Assembly (NCBI GenBank): GCA_951394045.1
Contig: OX595985.1
Location: 1,922,001 to 1,986,000 of the forward strand
Length of the DNA stretch: 64,000 nt
Direction of reading: 5' to 3'
Source of the DNA: Nitzschia sp. DOCU1
Taxonomy: Eukaryota > Bacillariophyta > Bacillariophyceae > Bacillariales > Bacillariaceae
The notes beneath the pieces are model-generated. The model saw only the letters and a program-made list of their open reading frames with translations, searched no databases and was not told the origin of the DNA. Below, one piece after another: positions 30,961 through 41,919 of the stretch. The translations under genes and the position numbers were made by a program. Each line of letters opens with the position of its first letter. The stretch's first letter is position 1.

Positions 30961-33900
30961 TTAGTTGGACGGTCCAGGTAGAGACCTGGATGGATTACCA
31001 GGAATGCCGTACACGACAGACGGCGGGGAGGAGTCGGAGGGCTGAGCAAAGATGGGCGAGAAGAAGCACGTGATGGGAACAGGAGCGGTGGGTAGGGGAG
31101 GGCGGCGTTTCTTCACTCGAGTATTGTCGTGTATGAAGTGAATTCGGGGATTGTAGCGTCGAGCAATGGGGGCTTGGGGGTTGGTGTACACCACTCGAAA
31201 ATATTCAGTAAGTGGGCGAGTGTTAGCCACGGCGGCAGAACGAGCCGCCTGCTCACTGTCTTCGATAATGGACCGGTAAGTGGTTAACCAGTTCGCCAAC
31301 ACTGTCGAATGATTTTTCGCAAGAAATGATCCGAGATCGCGGAGGAAGAAGCGATCCTTGTCCTCGCTGAGTACAAAGGGGCGTCGCGAATGGAGGTATC
31401 GGATTTCATATGCCAAGCGTTCTTTGCGTTTGGATTCTTGATCCCGGGCGTCAAATCCATGAATTTCCTGATTGTGGACCTCCCAAATTTCCCACAGAGA
31501 TTCCCAGATGGTGTGAACAAGATTGGCGATCCAAAGGTTTCCCGTGTTGGTGTTAGATTGTTGGCCAGTGTCTACGAGATAATCCTGTTGAAGGGTGGAC
31601 CAGAGGGAAGAAACGTGGCCCCGAAGAAAGGCATACCATCCAATCTTGGTCTGTTCCTTAATCAGAGATCGGACAGATGGATGAAAGTCCTCAATAATGA
31701 TGGGTTGGCGGGACAGGTAGCGGAACAAGCATGTCATAGCAGCATCTTTCAGGGATTCTCGGGTATGCATAGAATCACATCGATCTCGGACCGCAGTCAT
31801 GAACTCGTTGCGCCAAGATTGTCGGGCAGGATGTGGGCATTGAAGAATATGTTCGAAAGTCTCGTTGGGAGCACCGCAGCGGAGACAGTCGCTGCAGATG
31901 CTTGGATCGTAGCAAGCCCGAACAGCGTTGGTTGGCAGTAAATCATGTACAAATTTGGTGACCCACGTAGATCGATGTTGGAATCGGCGGCAAAGGATAG
32001 GTAGAATACTCCAGTCAACATATGCGCAGGTGCGCCGGGACCAATTGTAGCGTTCTTCAATTTTTCTTTGAAGAGCCGGGTAGGTAGCTGCTTGACGTAT
32101 GGCAGAACGCACATGAGATGTGACACATCTCCCACTCAAATATAGTTGGGCGCGGGTGGATGGGAGGCGAGGAACACGAGGCCGCTCCTCCGAGTGAAAC
32201 AAATTATATTCCCCAGCAAGTCGATCAGCTTCCACATTTGCCTGAGCTTCCAAATCCAACGTAGTATAAGGGGCACTGGAATCTTGGTGGCCTTTCACGT
32301 GTTCGTAGATATGGGCGCCAGGAATACGCTTTCTTGTCTGGTGAATTTCTTCGATAACGTCCCAATCAGGAGCCAATGTTGAGTTAGGGTATGGGTGGTC
32401 GTAAGTCATCCGATCTTGGAGCCTCCGAAGCATGCCCGCGTTATCTGAGCACCATTTGAGTTTCCAGGGGTAATCACAGGCGTGGCAAAAATATAGTAGG
32501 TGATAAAGAAGTAGTGATCCTGCAAGTTGGCCATATGATTCTGCGCGGTGGGATGATTCTGGACCGTATGCCGGGCCAGAGCATCGTGCCAGGGTTGTGT
32601 TGTGTATGTCCACCAAGGTTAATCCGTAGGCCATGGAATGGTTCTTTCCCGCCCCGTCTGATACCACCACTGCGTGCCACTCAGAATCCTCTGGTGCGGA
32701 TTGTAAGCGCTCGATAATTTCAAAAGGTTCAAATTCCAAGGATATGTCCTGCAGGAGCACTCTCTCCCATAATGGCAACTGCTCCACATATTCTTCGAAA
32801 GTTTCCGGAATGGAGACCGGCTGAGTTGGTTCCTCAGATGCCAGAGGAGGGGGGATAGATACGCAAGAGAAATCATTAGGTACCACTGGGGTAACAGATG
32901 TTGGGATAACGCTGTCATTGGGTTGCCAATTATGCACAGGAGACGGATTGGAGAAGAGACCCTCGCGGTCTTTCGCCAGTTGCAGCCATGACCCATCACG
33001 TGTACGGAGGAATAAGAAGGGATATCGTTTGTGAGCATAGGCCGACCAAATGCAGTGGAGTTCGGACGCCGGCAGCAGCCACTCCCCAAGTGGTTTCGTC
33101 AGAATGCCGTTGCTCGTCCCAAATAGCATGAGAGCGCGGCGCCAAAGAAGCCACTGCCGAAAGCCAGGATTAGCTTGCATAGCTGGGAGATCCCGGGAGG
33201 ACCCATTGCGCGATCGTTCACCTCGAAGGACACGTGGGTCGATGCGAGAGCCATCAAGCGTTGTGATATCGGATAGCATTACGACTCGGAGATATAGGCG
33301 GCAATAGTTCAGTTCGCAGAGCTCTTGTCTCGTAAATTGTTTACTTTCGATAAAAATATCCATCAGGTGACAGTCGCCAGATCGTTGATGAGGTATAACA
33401 AACGTTTCATCGAGTTCCAGGGAGCCGTTGATAGATCTTAGAAAATCGCGAAGAGACGGGAGCCATCGCGCTTCTAGGTGTGGCAAATCAATCCATGGGG
33501 CTTCCAAAATAGGCGTCCCAATGCCGGCTTGACTTTGGCACCAAGCCAGATCGATCCGAAGCATTCTGCTGACGTCGGAGTCCGTGCGCCAAAATTTAAG
33601 AAAGTGTTGCAGCTGGCCCTCGCCTTGCAGGACGGACAATGGAACGAATTCGCCTCCCGCGAGGGAGTTGGGGCCATGGAGGACAACACGGGATGTGTTA
33701 CGGTTGAACCCGCTCTTGGAGTAAATAATAGACATGAACTTAGACTCGGCAGCATCTAGTTGGTCAGCGGGAAAGAAACTCTGGGGTAAAGGATATTGTA
33801 GGGACGGGGCAACGATAGAGTGCTAGAAGCGGCTAGCCAATTTTCCTTCGATTGGGGAAGTAGCCAGCAATCCAGCTAGCTTTCTGCCTTTCTCAATAAT

Positions 33901-36900
33901 TTTGTGTAATTGAGTGTGATTGTTGCCAGCCGGGGCTTTGAAATGGCCCAAGGTTTTGTGGGGATCAAAGGCGGACTTTGCTGGGATCGGAACTTCATTC
34001 CCCGTGGTGGAATCACGAAGGAGTATAGGGTCTGGCGGGATGCCCCCAACCGGGTGCGGGCAGCCGGTCGAATCAAATTGAAAGGAGAGAATATGGTAAG
34101 AACACTTCACCAGTTCAAGCAGCCCTCCTGACGACCACAAGAGGTCATTCCAGAGTTGGGCATCTCGTTGGGCTGCGACAGACAAGACGGATACAGTAGG
34201 TTGAGGATCAGATAGAAAATCGTTAGTCTGGCTGGTGGAATCGTCGACAAAGCTGACCATAGAAAAATGAACCGTAATAGAGCCGTCTGGAGATTGAAAT
34301 GTAGCACCATGGGCCAACTCTTCGTGCACCTCGAAGAGAACCGAACTGATAAAACACCAGATTACCGGTGAATTGCCGCTGCCTTGACCTGTACCGTGAA
34401 GTGGAAATGCGATACAATGCGAGTAGTGTCGTGCAGAGACGCCCAATGCAGTTTTCAAGCGGAAACGAGCCTCTTCCAATGTAGATGCATTTACCCACAC
34501 AACGTGAGCGTTCTGACCGAAACGACGGGATACCAAAGAAGCCAAGGCCACGATGATGCGGTCGTAACATGAGGCAGCATCGTTATCAAAATTCAAGAGA
34601 ATACGCCGGGCTGCATATGAAATGTCATTTTTCAATTCTTCGAGCAGGGTCAGAGTTGTTGCATCGTGCCCAGGCCTTCCGCCATGTTGGCCGCGATGCG
34701 TCAAATGTAGTTGGTCAGCATGGAGGAGAAGACGGCGGTATTTCACACTGAGGAGTAAATTATAATCTGCCTCATAAATATGGATAACACGGAGACGATG
34801 GATCTTGAAGTTTCCCGGCTCCTTGAAGATCATCACATTCGTGACGTCTTTCCATCGGTTGAGCACATACTTGCGGCCAGTGCAATAATTTAGCACCTGG
34901 AGATGGAGAGAAGCAATCCGGTTTTGTAGAGATGCGTAGAACTCATACTCGGGGTCCTCCCCGTGAGGAGAATGACGAGCAGTCAGAATCTTGTAGTTTC
35001 CCAGGTGGCGTCCGGAAGGAGATGTCGTTGTATGTTCCGCCCATACTTTGATTTTGTACCTTCTGCTTGGCCGAAATGTAGTCTGTTACGGAGTTGGAGG
35101 TAGTATTCTATTTCATCCGGTGTGGACACCGTGCGCCATTTGGACGCTGATTTCGGGTCTGACAGTTGTTGTACATGCTCGATCGGGGTGTTTGGGGAGG
35201 GCCAGTCATCCGGTATTTCCAATTTGGTGACGCTCGATGATGCGTTAGCATTGCGTATGGCTCGGAACGTAGTGAACATTTGACGGGTCTTCTCGTTCTG
35301 ACGTATGGTGCGCAGAATCGTTTCGCGGTCTTTCTTTCCAGATTTAGCGGCAGTATCAATTGCGGATTGTTGCTCATCCGTGCGAGTTTTCCGTGAGTTT
35401 TCTTCCAGAAACAGTAAATCGGCTTGGGCAGCAGCGAGCTCGCGACGGATATCATGGACAGATTCCACTGTCGGAAGCGCGATGCCGTAATTCTCCAGGG
35501 AGTCGACGATAGAGTCCACCGTGATCTTCTTGATGCCGGTCGATTTTTCTTTAAGAGCAGAGTGAAGGCGGTCCAGACCATTGACTTTCAACCGGGCTTT
35601 CGCCAACTTATGAGAAAACCATGGTTTAGGTCGAGGGCGGCACGGCAGCGAGTGTTGGAGAGACGACATGCCTCCCCGATATCACGATCAATGGCTTCGA
35701 TGGCAAGGGAATCTAGTTCCACTCGTTCGGTAAGATTTTGCATGCGTTCGTAGAGATTTTGGCTGGTGGCGAATGCGTCAAAGTGGTGCAAGGCCCGGCG
35801 TACGCATTGCCAGTCTCTAGAGTTTATGCCACGGGGTTCTTCAGTGGAAAGGTCTGCATGCTTACCGCCGAACAGCTGGACCGTGTCGAAATCCACGTAC
35901 ATACCTCGGTGATCCGAATTAGCTGTAGTAGCCTTGAAGGGAAAGTAACCGATACGCCGAACGCAGGATGACAGTCGTCGAGACATCAAAATGAAATCGA
36001 TGCGTTTGGAACCAGCGAGATGTGTTGACGGTGGAGTCTGATGTGGGAAACGTTGGGAGAAGACGTCTACCAAGTCGCATGTTGCAGCTAAGCTGAGCAT
36101 GCCCGAGTTAGAGTCGTCCAGTGCCTCGTTAAAGTCGCCTCCAAGGACAACTTCATGTTGCTGTTTTTGTAAATCCTTGATGAGGGTTTGTAGGTCATGG
36201 CGGAAGTGATATCTTGGCGTGCCCACGAGACGGCGTTGTTGTCGGAGCAGGGCCTCTTGTTGGTGCCAAGTGGCAAACCCAGTTTTTGCTTCCGGTTTAC
36301 ATGGCTGGTAAGCAGTAATTACCGTGACAAGGCGACTGCCTTTACCTTCAAATGTTTGGAATGTCCATCTTCCCAGCGGATCTGACCCAGATTGCTTCCA
36401 TCTTCCCCATATATTGCCGAAACTGCATGACATGGTACCGCCGGGTTTGGCAGTGCTATTTGCTCGAAGGGAGCTACTTCCGGCGATGACTTTGAATTTG
36501 GTTTTCCCGAAAACTCCTTTTGCTTGGTCAAAGAATCGTTGGCGAACGTGGTGTTGTGTCGTGTCGCATTTATGCTCTATAACGCCACGGAAATCCGACT
36601 GGAGCCGCAGTTGTTCACCAAAAATCTCTTTGAGCTCTGCAGACTGCCGATATTTGCGAATCCCTTTGATATTTTCCCACGAAAATCGGGTCCAAGTTGG
36701 CGGTTTTGGATCCTCCAATATATCTCCTAAAAATTCGTCTTCGTTGCGGTTCATCTGTACCCGATGGGCCGGGGTTGACTGGGCTTGGAAAATTGGATAG
36801 ACTGCTGGGGGGTTTATGCTCGGACTGGGGTTGGATTGGTTTGTGGATGTGTAATCGCTATCGCTATCGTTGTCGCTGTCGTCCTCCTCAACCGTTTCCG

Positions 36901-37015
36901 CTGCTATGGAGTGTGGGAATGAAGGTAAAATCGGGGTCGGCACGGACGAATGATTGTTGGTGGATGAATCATCGGTAGAAGCATTAGTTGCCCCGGTGGC
37001 AACTTTAGTAATCAT
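30961..37015 (-). pseudogene. LINE ORF2: APE endonuclease, reverse transcriptase, RNase H (broken)
   Basis: Starts with ATG at 37015-37013. APE domain residues visible are VLGGDFNEALDD, KRIDFILMS and ANSDHRGMYV (frame to about 35630). A frame change leads into the linker KPWFSHKLAKARLK (35669-34983). A second change near 35000 leads into RT: HGGRPGHDA, NFDNDAASCYDRI, GTGQGSGNSP and the active-site box FVDD (about 34243). A lone TAG at 33823-33825 interrupts, after which the same frame runs to 30961 with RNase H (SDGAGKNHSMAYG, HRAESYG, CSDNAGM, HVKGHQD) and a zinc-knuckle-like CSDCLRCGAPNETFEHILQCPH. Two indels and one nonsense change are all the damage seen. The enzyme family nicks target DNA and primes reverse transcription there. 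Confidence 0.9.
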
Positions 37016-39303
37016 TATTGTTGTGAGGGATCCGGTGCCTTGGAAGGAGCGGAGGCGCCAGTGGTCACGAGCTGTTGATCATGTGGGTCGTAAGCCAGGC
37101 GGCTGGGTCGTTGGGGAGACATCATCGGAGAGAAAGTTGGGCCTCGCACGGGCGAGTAGCCATCGCCAGCATCAGGTACTCCAGGAGGTGTCTTACCATA
37201 AGGCGTATCGGGAGATCCTCTCTCCATATTTTTCCGCTGAGGGGCAGGAGTTCCACTCATGCTTTCCCAGTCGATACTTTCGTCAAATGCAGGTAAGTTT
37301 TGTTGGTCCTCAGGTATCACTGTCGCAATTTCCGAGGTGTCATCAGTAGCCATCTGAGTACTAGAGTGCATGTTGGGATTTTCTTGATTACTGTCCAGCT
37401 GTTGGGGCGGGGGAGGTGGATATGCGATCAGATGGGAATGATCAGATGGTTGGGGACCGTTCCACTGAGAGGGTCCCGGAGCTTGGGCTGAATATTGGTT
37501 GGAGTCTTGAGCATAATTAAGGAAATGAGCAGGCACTGGAGCATAATGTGGAGCAGGAGGGAGCATGGGAGCTGGTGGATAACCCATCATGGGCACAGGG
37601 GCAAATGGGGGTGGAGACGCCATCATTTGCGCAAATTGGCGACTTACTGCCGATGCCACCGTTTCTGCAAGAAGCTGGGGGTCGAGGACAGGAGCCGGAT
37701 TCGGAGCAGCTGCAGATTCCATACGATTGGCGATGGCTTCTAGACTGGACACGACCGAGTTGAGGTTGACAGCAAAGTTTTGCTCAACTTGCGTGATGCG
37801 TGTTTCGAAGCCTCGTTTAAGCGATTCAGCCGTCGAACGAGAAGAATCAGACATCGTCTTGATCAAAATCTGCATAGATTCAATTTGTTCGGAAATCTGA
37901 GTAAATCTCGTGTCTGCCGACATAGTCGATGCATTCGAATGGTAGGAATTTTCGCCTTGACTTCTGATCGACTTTGGAACACTGTTGGCATCGTTGGCCC
38001 ATTTGCCTTTGGTGGTCTTGGTGTAGCGTTTGTCAGATGCTGCCGCAGAGACCGATTTGCCGAGGTCATGGAGCTTAGATACGTTTTGCTGGTGACGCTT
38101 AGACTGCGGGTCGGTGCGGCGAACGGGGCCTTGATGATTCGGAGGACTCGGAACACCGAGTTGGGCGACGATTGTCGGAAGCTTTTCATCAACGAACGCG
38201 ATTGCTTCATGCATCTTGCTGGTCAGTGCTACCACTGTCCAGGTACCGTGGGAATGTCGAGCATACGTGGGCCGGATATTATAAATGGCCGGATGTGTGG
38301 TCAACAAGTCGTGTAACAATTTGTTCTGCGAGGTCATACTAACCATTGCGGAGTCACTGATACCGGTCATCCTGAAGTGATCATGATTGGAGAGAAAGGC
38401 ATTCTGGGAGCACAACAGGGCAAAGTATTTTCCCGAGGCGTCTGGAATGGTTTTCTCATGTGGCATTGAAGATGGGACAAACACTGGACTTTTGCGTGTT
38501 TTGTCCGAAGCAGGATAAATAGAGCTAATCAATTCCTTGACGGCTCGGCGCATATCCGTGGGACAAAACACTTGAATGCCTTTTGTCTCAACAGAGCGTT
38601 CGGAAGGTGTTTGAATTCTCCAGCTAGAGCGACCAGGGACAAGGCGGACCTCGGGAATGCGGTTGGCATGGTTATCGCGGATAAGTTCGTTGCGCTCATC
38701 TTGGGTGTAGTCATTCCACGTTTTCAGCATCTTTTTATTAATATCATCTTCCATTCCAAATAAATATTCCGCGGCAGGGATAACGTAGATAAGCATTCCA
38801 CATGAATCCATTAAGGAATAATCGTTTTGGTATGTGTATGGCCACATGCTGATTTTGTTGTTGCGGAGCCAAGGCATCATGGGGGTTTTTAATTCCCACG
38901 AGCCTTCGAGCGATGATTTCAAGATAACCAAGAATCCGAATTTTTCAATCTTTTGTTGGCGTCCTTTAATTGTGCGCAACATCTCAACTGCTTCGCATAC
39001 TGGGTCTTCGTCTGGGGGGAAGTCGTCCGTTTCAATCAATTCATGGTTGCGATTAAAAATCTCGGCATCAGGATCGTGGGCCAAGATCTCGCGAAGGATG
39101 GAGTACACAGTATCGGACACGGATGATTTTGCGCGACGAGGACCGCTTGTGGGCAACTCAAACTCGAAAACTACGCGAAGTTCATGTTTTCGATTCCCGT
39201 TTTCGCCCATCGCTGCATCAAGCTGTTCCCGATGTTCAGGAGGAGGTGGTTGGGTTGGAGGATCACTCCCATCGTCAATAACTTCCTCGGAAGAGGTTGC
39301 CAT
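37015..39303 (-). CDS. LINE ORF1 protein
   Basis: 762 residues on the minus strand, intact, from ATG 39303 (MATSSEEVIDDGSDPPTQ) to a TAA whose last A is the first base of the ORF2 ATG. No CCHC knuckle or RRM motif recognised. The N half is a folded-looking region (LRVVFEFELPTS, YSILREILAHDPDAEIF, SLMDSCGMLIYVIPAAEYLF). The middle has a coiled-coil stretch (ITQVEQNFAVNLNSVVSSLEAI) and the C part is Pro/Gln-rich. It probably binds the element RNA by analogy with other ORF1 proteins; this is inference. The frame continues upstream to 39486, but those codons lie beyond the target duplication and are host DNA. Confidence 0.85.
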   Translation of the reverse strand: MATSSEEVIDDGSDPPTQPPPPEHREQLDAAMGENGNRKHELRVVFEFELPTSGPRRAKSSVSDTVYSILREILAHDPDAEIFNRNHELIETDDFPPDEDPVCEAVEMLRTIKGRQQKIEKFGFLVILKSSLEGSWELKTPMMPWLRNNKISMWPYTYQNDYSLMDSCGMLIYVIPAAEYLFGMEDDINKKMLKTWNDYTQDERNELIRDNHANRIPEVRLVPGRSSWRIQTPSERSVETKGIQVFCPTDMRRAVKELISSIYPASDKTRKSPVFVPSSMPHEKTIPDASGKYFALLCSQNAFLSNHDHFRMTGISDSAMVSMTSQNKLLHDLLTTHPAIYNIRPTYARHSHGTWTVVALTSKMHEAIAFVDEKLPTIVAQLGVPSPPNHQGPVRRTDPQSKRHQQNVSKLHDLGKSVSAAASDKRYTKTTKGKWANDANSVPKSIRSQGENSYHSNASTMSADTRFTQISEQIESMQILIKTMSDSSRSTAESLKRGFETRITQVEQNFAVNLNSVVSSLEAIANRMESAAAPNPAPVLDPQLLAETVASAVSRQFAQMMASPPPFAPVPMMGYPPAPMLPPAPHYAPVPAHFLNYAQDSNQYSAQAPGPSQWNGPQPSDHSHLIAYPPPPPQQLDSNQENPNMHSSTQMATDDTSEIATVIPEDQQNLPAFDESIDWESMSGTPAPQRKNMERGSPDTPYGKTPPGVPDAGDGYSPVRGPTFSPMMSPQRPSRLAYDPHDQQLVTTGASAPSKAPDPSQQ

Positions 39304-39387
39304 TGTCGACGCAAAGCTACGGAGGGTGCACGTAGGATGAGTACTAGTACTAAAGTAGGCCTTTCTGAATTGCGCGTGTGCGGAATT

Positions 39388-39408
39388 CTCAAGTTTCTCC
39401 TTGAAAAG
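39388..39408. repeat. LINE target-site duplication, copy next to element 5' end
   Basis: Same 21 bp as 30810-30830. Sits 98 bp beyond the stop of the minus-strand phosphatase, so the LINE landed in that gene's 3' region. Confidence 0.88.
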
Positions 39409-39506
39409 GTTTATAACTGAATTATAGACCACGAGTCCCAAAATCCACGTTATTACAGTAGCCATATTTCGCCACCATTGTATCATAGCATCCCTTGATT
39501 GGTTCG

Positions 39507-41531
39507 CTATTGCAACCCCGTCGAAATAGAATCGATTCTTCGTCCCGTCAACGCATCCACAAATCCATCTTCATCATCTTCATCGGATGGCTCGCTCCTG
39601 GCATCATTAGTATCAAAATAATTTCTGTGTTGGGGTGACCGTAATCCTTGTCGTGCTTCGGAATCTTCACCTACTTCGGTCGATTCCAACACTCTTTGTC
39701 GGAAACCAGGCACCCGTCCCGTCAACAAGACGTACGTTCCAATCGCCCCCACTAGCATTCCAAAAACGACAAGGCCCAAAAACATAAACACACCCTGTGT
39801 TGTATTCATGAGCCTTTGGGCTTGTTCCATGGCCATGGGTGGTGGTGGTCCTGCTGGTGCAGGATGTCTCAAGCGGCAATCGGGGTCACGTGTCGCAATA
39901 GGATCGACCAAGGCTTGGAAATGGGTCACATCGCAAAGTTCAGCATCGGGAGGGCAACCGGGTATTGATGGGGTCAAGATACGACCATTGTACAATAATC
40001 GAAAGGCAAAGTCACTTTTGTACACGGTGCGATCGGATATGCCATCAATCAATTCATGAATCTGTTGTAGGATGCGTGGTAGATCAAGGAGAATGAATGA
40101 AAGAGATAAATGAAACAACCATATCGTTGTAACCTTCAGTAACCTGCAGCATCCATTCCTACAACGTACCTCAATTAGCATCATACTCGCATACGGAGCC
40201 CATTCGGTATCCTCCCACAACGCTGGATCCAAGGACGCTAATAGAGGCATAATGGTCGTATCGTGCCCACTAAACAAGGCAAATTTGGGTCCCGGTGTCG
40301 CTTGAGCATCCGCAACGGGCTGTAACCACGGACGGATATTGTCCATAATTTCCGCCCAAAGTGGAGCCATGGCCAGTTTGGCGTATGCCGAATGATTGTA
40401 TTTCATGACCAAATTATACGCTTGAATATCGGCTTGTGCCAATTGAGTAAACATGGAATCGGTTTTTCCCGTGACATAATCATTAATATCTGGAGGCAAA
40501 GTCCGATCGGTACAAATGGTCGTCATGAGACAATCCAAAAATTCCAAATGTGTAGTCCCCAACTTGTCTCGAGCAAACCATCTCAAAGTTTCCATTTCAT
40601 CACTGTTATTGAATTGTTGATATTCCAGAGATTGTAGCGCCGCGTCTTGTAATTCCCTCAAGCGTGGACAAATGTTGGGATTGGCATCTAGCACATCTTG
40701 CGATCGATCGGCTGTATGTACAATGACTTGAGGATAGGCTCCTGAATCTAAAAAGTCTTCCATGACTTGCATATCAAAAATACCTCGTAACAAGACTTGT
40801 CCACTCATGACTGTGCGTTGATCATCATCGGCACGAAAATACAAGTGGTGTTTATCCCAGGCTTTGCTGCTGTCATCCGAACTACTACTCAACGAAAGAT
40901 CCAAGAGTCGCATCCGTTCATCATGACTAAAATCATAGGTATAATACCCATAAGCATCTCGTATCATTTTTCCATTGGTCAATTGTTGTTCGTATCCTTG
41001 CAAGATCATTTGACCCTTTTCACAAGTTCCATTCAATTCATTGCGCAACGAAGATTCTTCTTCATTGGCAACCAGCAGAGCATCAAATTTCTTTTCAAAT
41101 AAAAAGAACGCATCATCTGGTAACCACCCCGACATATCGCCTTCTTCTTCCTTGGCAGTATTGGGATCCGGAGGTGCCGTGACGGTGGTCAATTCACAAT
41201 CCCAAGTGGCTGTATCTTGAGTAGAATTCCAATATCCATTCCAACACGTTTCTTGATTGGACCACGGCGTTCGTGCGCCATGACGAATAATAGCAGTGAC
41301 ATGGAGTAATCGCGTTTCGCCCATCAAAGGATGATTCTGTAACTTTGGAATAGCACGATGAGACATTTGGATGGGTGTACTGCAATATTCGGGATACGAG
41401 GGATACTTGGTGTACCACGTATTGGGACGATAGGCTTTGTTGCCAAGTTGTACAATGGCATGAGAAACGTCTGCGCAAGCAAGGAGGACTAGCAGCAACT
41501 GCCATCGGCTTGACAGCAAGGCGTTGTTCAT
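39507..41531 (-). CDS. Histidine acid phosphatase-like type I membrane protein (paralogue A)
   Basis: Exons 41531-40170 and 40061-39507 on the minus strand, 638 residues. The ATG at 41531 gives a signal peptide (MNNALLSSRWQLLLVLLACADVSHA). The branch-2 histidine phosphatase active site is complete: RHGARTP near residue 69 for the phospho-His, and SGHDTTIMPLL for the HD proton donor. These enzymes hydrolyse phosphomonoesters in the secretory pathway or outside the cell. A C-terminal span (VFMFLGLVVFGMLVGAIGTYVLL) and an acidic tail follow. The 108-nt intron (40062-40169) has GTACGT and ACAACAG ends, carries no stop and is a multiple of three, so retention would only insert 36 residues. Its position (after ...MLIE, before IHEL) is shared with the second intron of paralogue B, supporting splicing. 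Divergent from B. Confidence 0.87.
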   Translation of the reverse strand: MNNALLSSRWQLLLVLLACADVSHAIVQLGNKAYRPNTWYTKYPSYPEYCSTPIQMSHRAIPKLQNHPLMGETRLLHVTAIIRHGARTPWSNQETCWNGYWNSTQDTATWDCELTTVTAPPDPNTAKEEEGDMSGWLPDDAFFLFEKKFDALLVANEEESSLRNELNGTCEKGQMILQGYEQQLTNGKMIRDAYGYYTYDFSHDERMRLLDLSLSSSSDDSSKAWDKHHLYFRADDDQRTVMSGQVLLRGIFDMQVMEDFLDSGAYPQVIVHTADRSQDVLDANPNICPRLRELQDAALQSLEYQQFNNSDEMETLRWFARDKLGTTHLEFLDCLMTTICTDRTLPPDINDYVTGKTDSMFTQLAQADIQAYNLVMKYNHSAYAKLAMAPLWAEIMDNIRPWLQPVADAQATPGPKFALFSGHDTTIMPLLASLDPALWEDTEWAPYASMMLIEVRCRNGCCRLLKVTTIWLFHLSLSFILLDLPRILQQIHELIDGISDRTVYKSDFAFRLLYNGRILTPSIPGCPPDAELCDVTHFQALVDPIATRDPDCRLRHPAPAGPPPPMAMEQAQRLMNTTQGVFMFLGLVVFGMLVGAIGTYVLLTGRVPGFRQRVLESTEVGEDSEARQGLRSPQHRNYFDTNDARSEPSDEDDEDGFVDALTGRRIDSISTGLQ

Positions 41532-41919
41532 TTTCGTTTGGTGTATGCCTTTTTTCGGTTTGTGTAGTGTGAGAGACTCTCTTTTGCAAAAAGTGCGGAA
41601 CAAGGAGTAGAAGACGCACGATGCGATATTTTATTGTGTGGACCGGTCGGTCATTTTGATCATTGCCGTCGAAAAAGATTCGATGAGGAAAAAAGGCATT
41701 GCGAGAGGCGCGCCTTGGGAGGGACCTCTGGCTCGCTCGCACGTAGAAACATTACTGACGTCTACGTACGTTGTGCGACTGGGACGATTTACAGCACGAT
41801 CTCGACTCTAAGGCATCCAAAAGATTCTCACACTTCCTTTCCCCCTTGCCAGCTGCTGCTGTTGCAACAGCTAGTATTAACATCCATTGCAGGCTCATCC
41901 TCCCTAGTAGAAAACAACA
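41532..41919. promoter_or_regulatory. Shared intergenic promoter of two divergent phosphatases
   Basis: 388 bp between the start codons, holding both promoters. Contains TGACGTCTACGTACG (about 41756-41770) with ACGT cores; no other motif assigned. Confidence 0.45.

Larger units (their letters stand above)
30831..39387 (-). mobile_element. Full-length non-LTR (LINE) retrotransposon with RNase H
   Basis: 8557 bp on the minus strand between two perfect 21-bp direct repeats (30810-30830 and 39388-39408). The order is a short 5' UTR of 84 bp, ORF1 (39303-37015), ORF2 with APE endonuclease, reverse transcriptase, RNase H and a Cys-His tail (37015-30961), and a 3' UTR of about 130 bp. There is no poly(A) tail: the 3' end reads TTGTTGCATTTGCA. 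ORF1 and ORF2 overlap by one base as TAATG. ORF2 has two frame changes and one stop, so the copy is inactive. Presence of both APE and RNase H fits the I/R1/Tad-like assembly of LINE clades, but the clade cannot be fixed by eye. Confidence 0.92.

Noticed and set aside
37015..39486. ORF1 of the LINE starting at 39486
   Set aside because: The 21-bp target duplication at 39388-39408 shows codons above 39387 are host DNA; the first ATG inside the element is at 39303.
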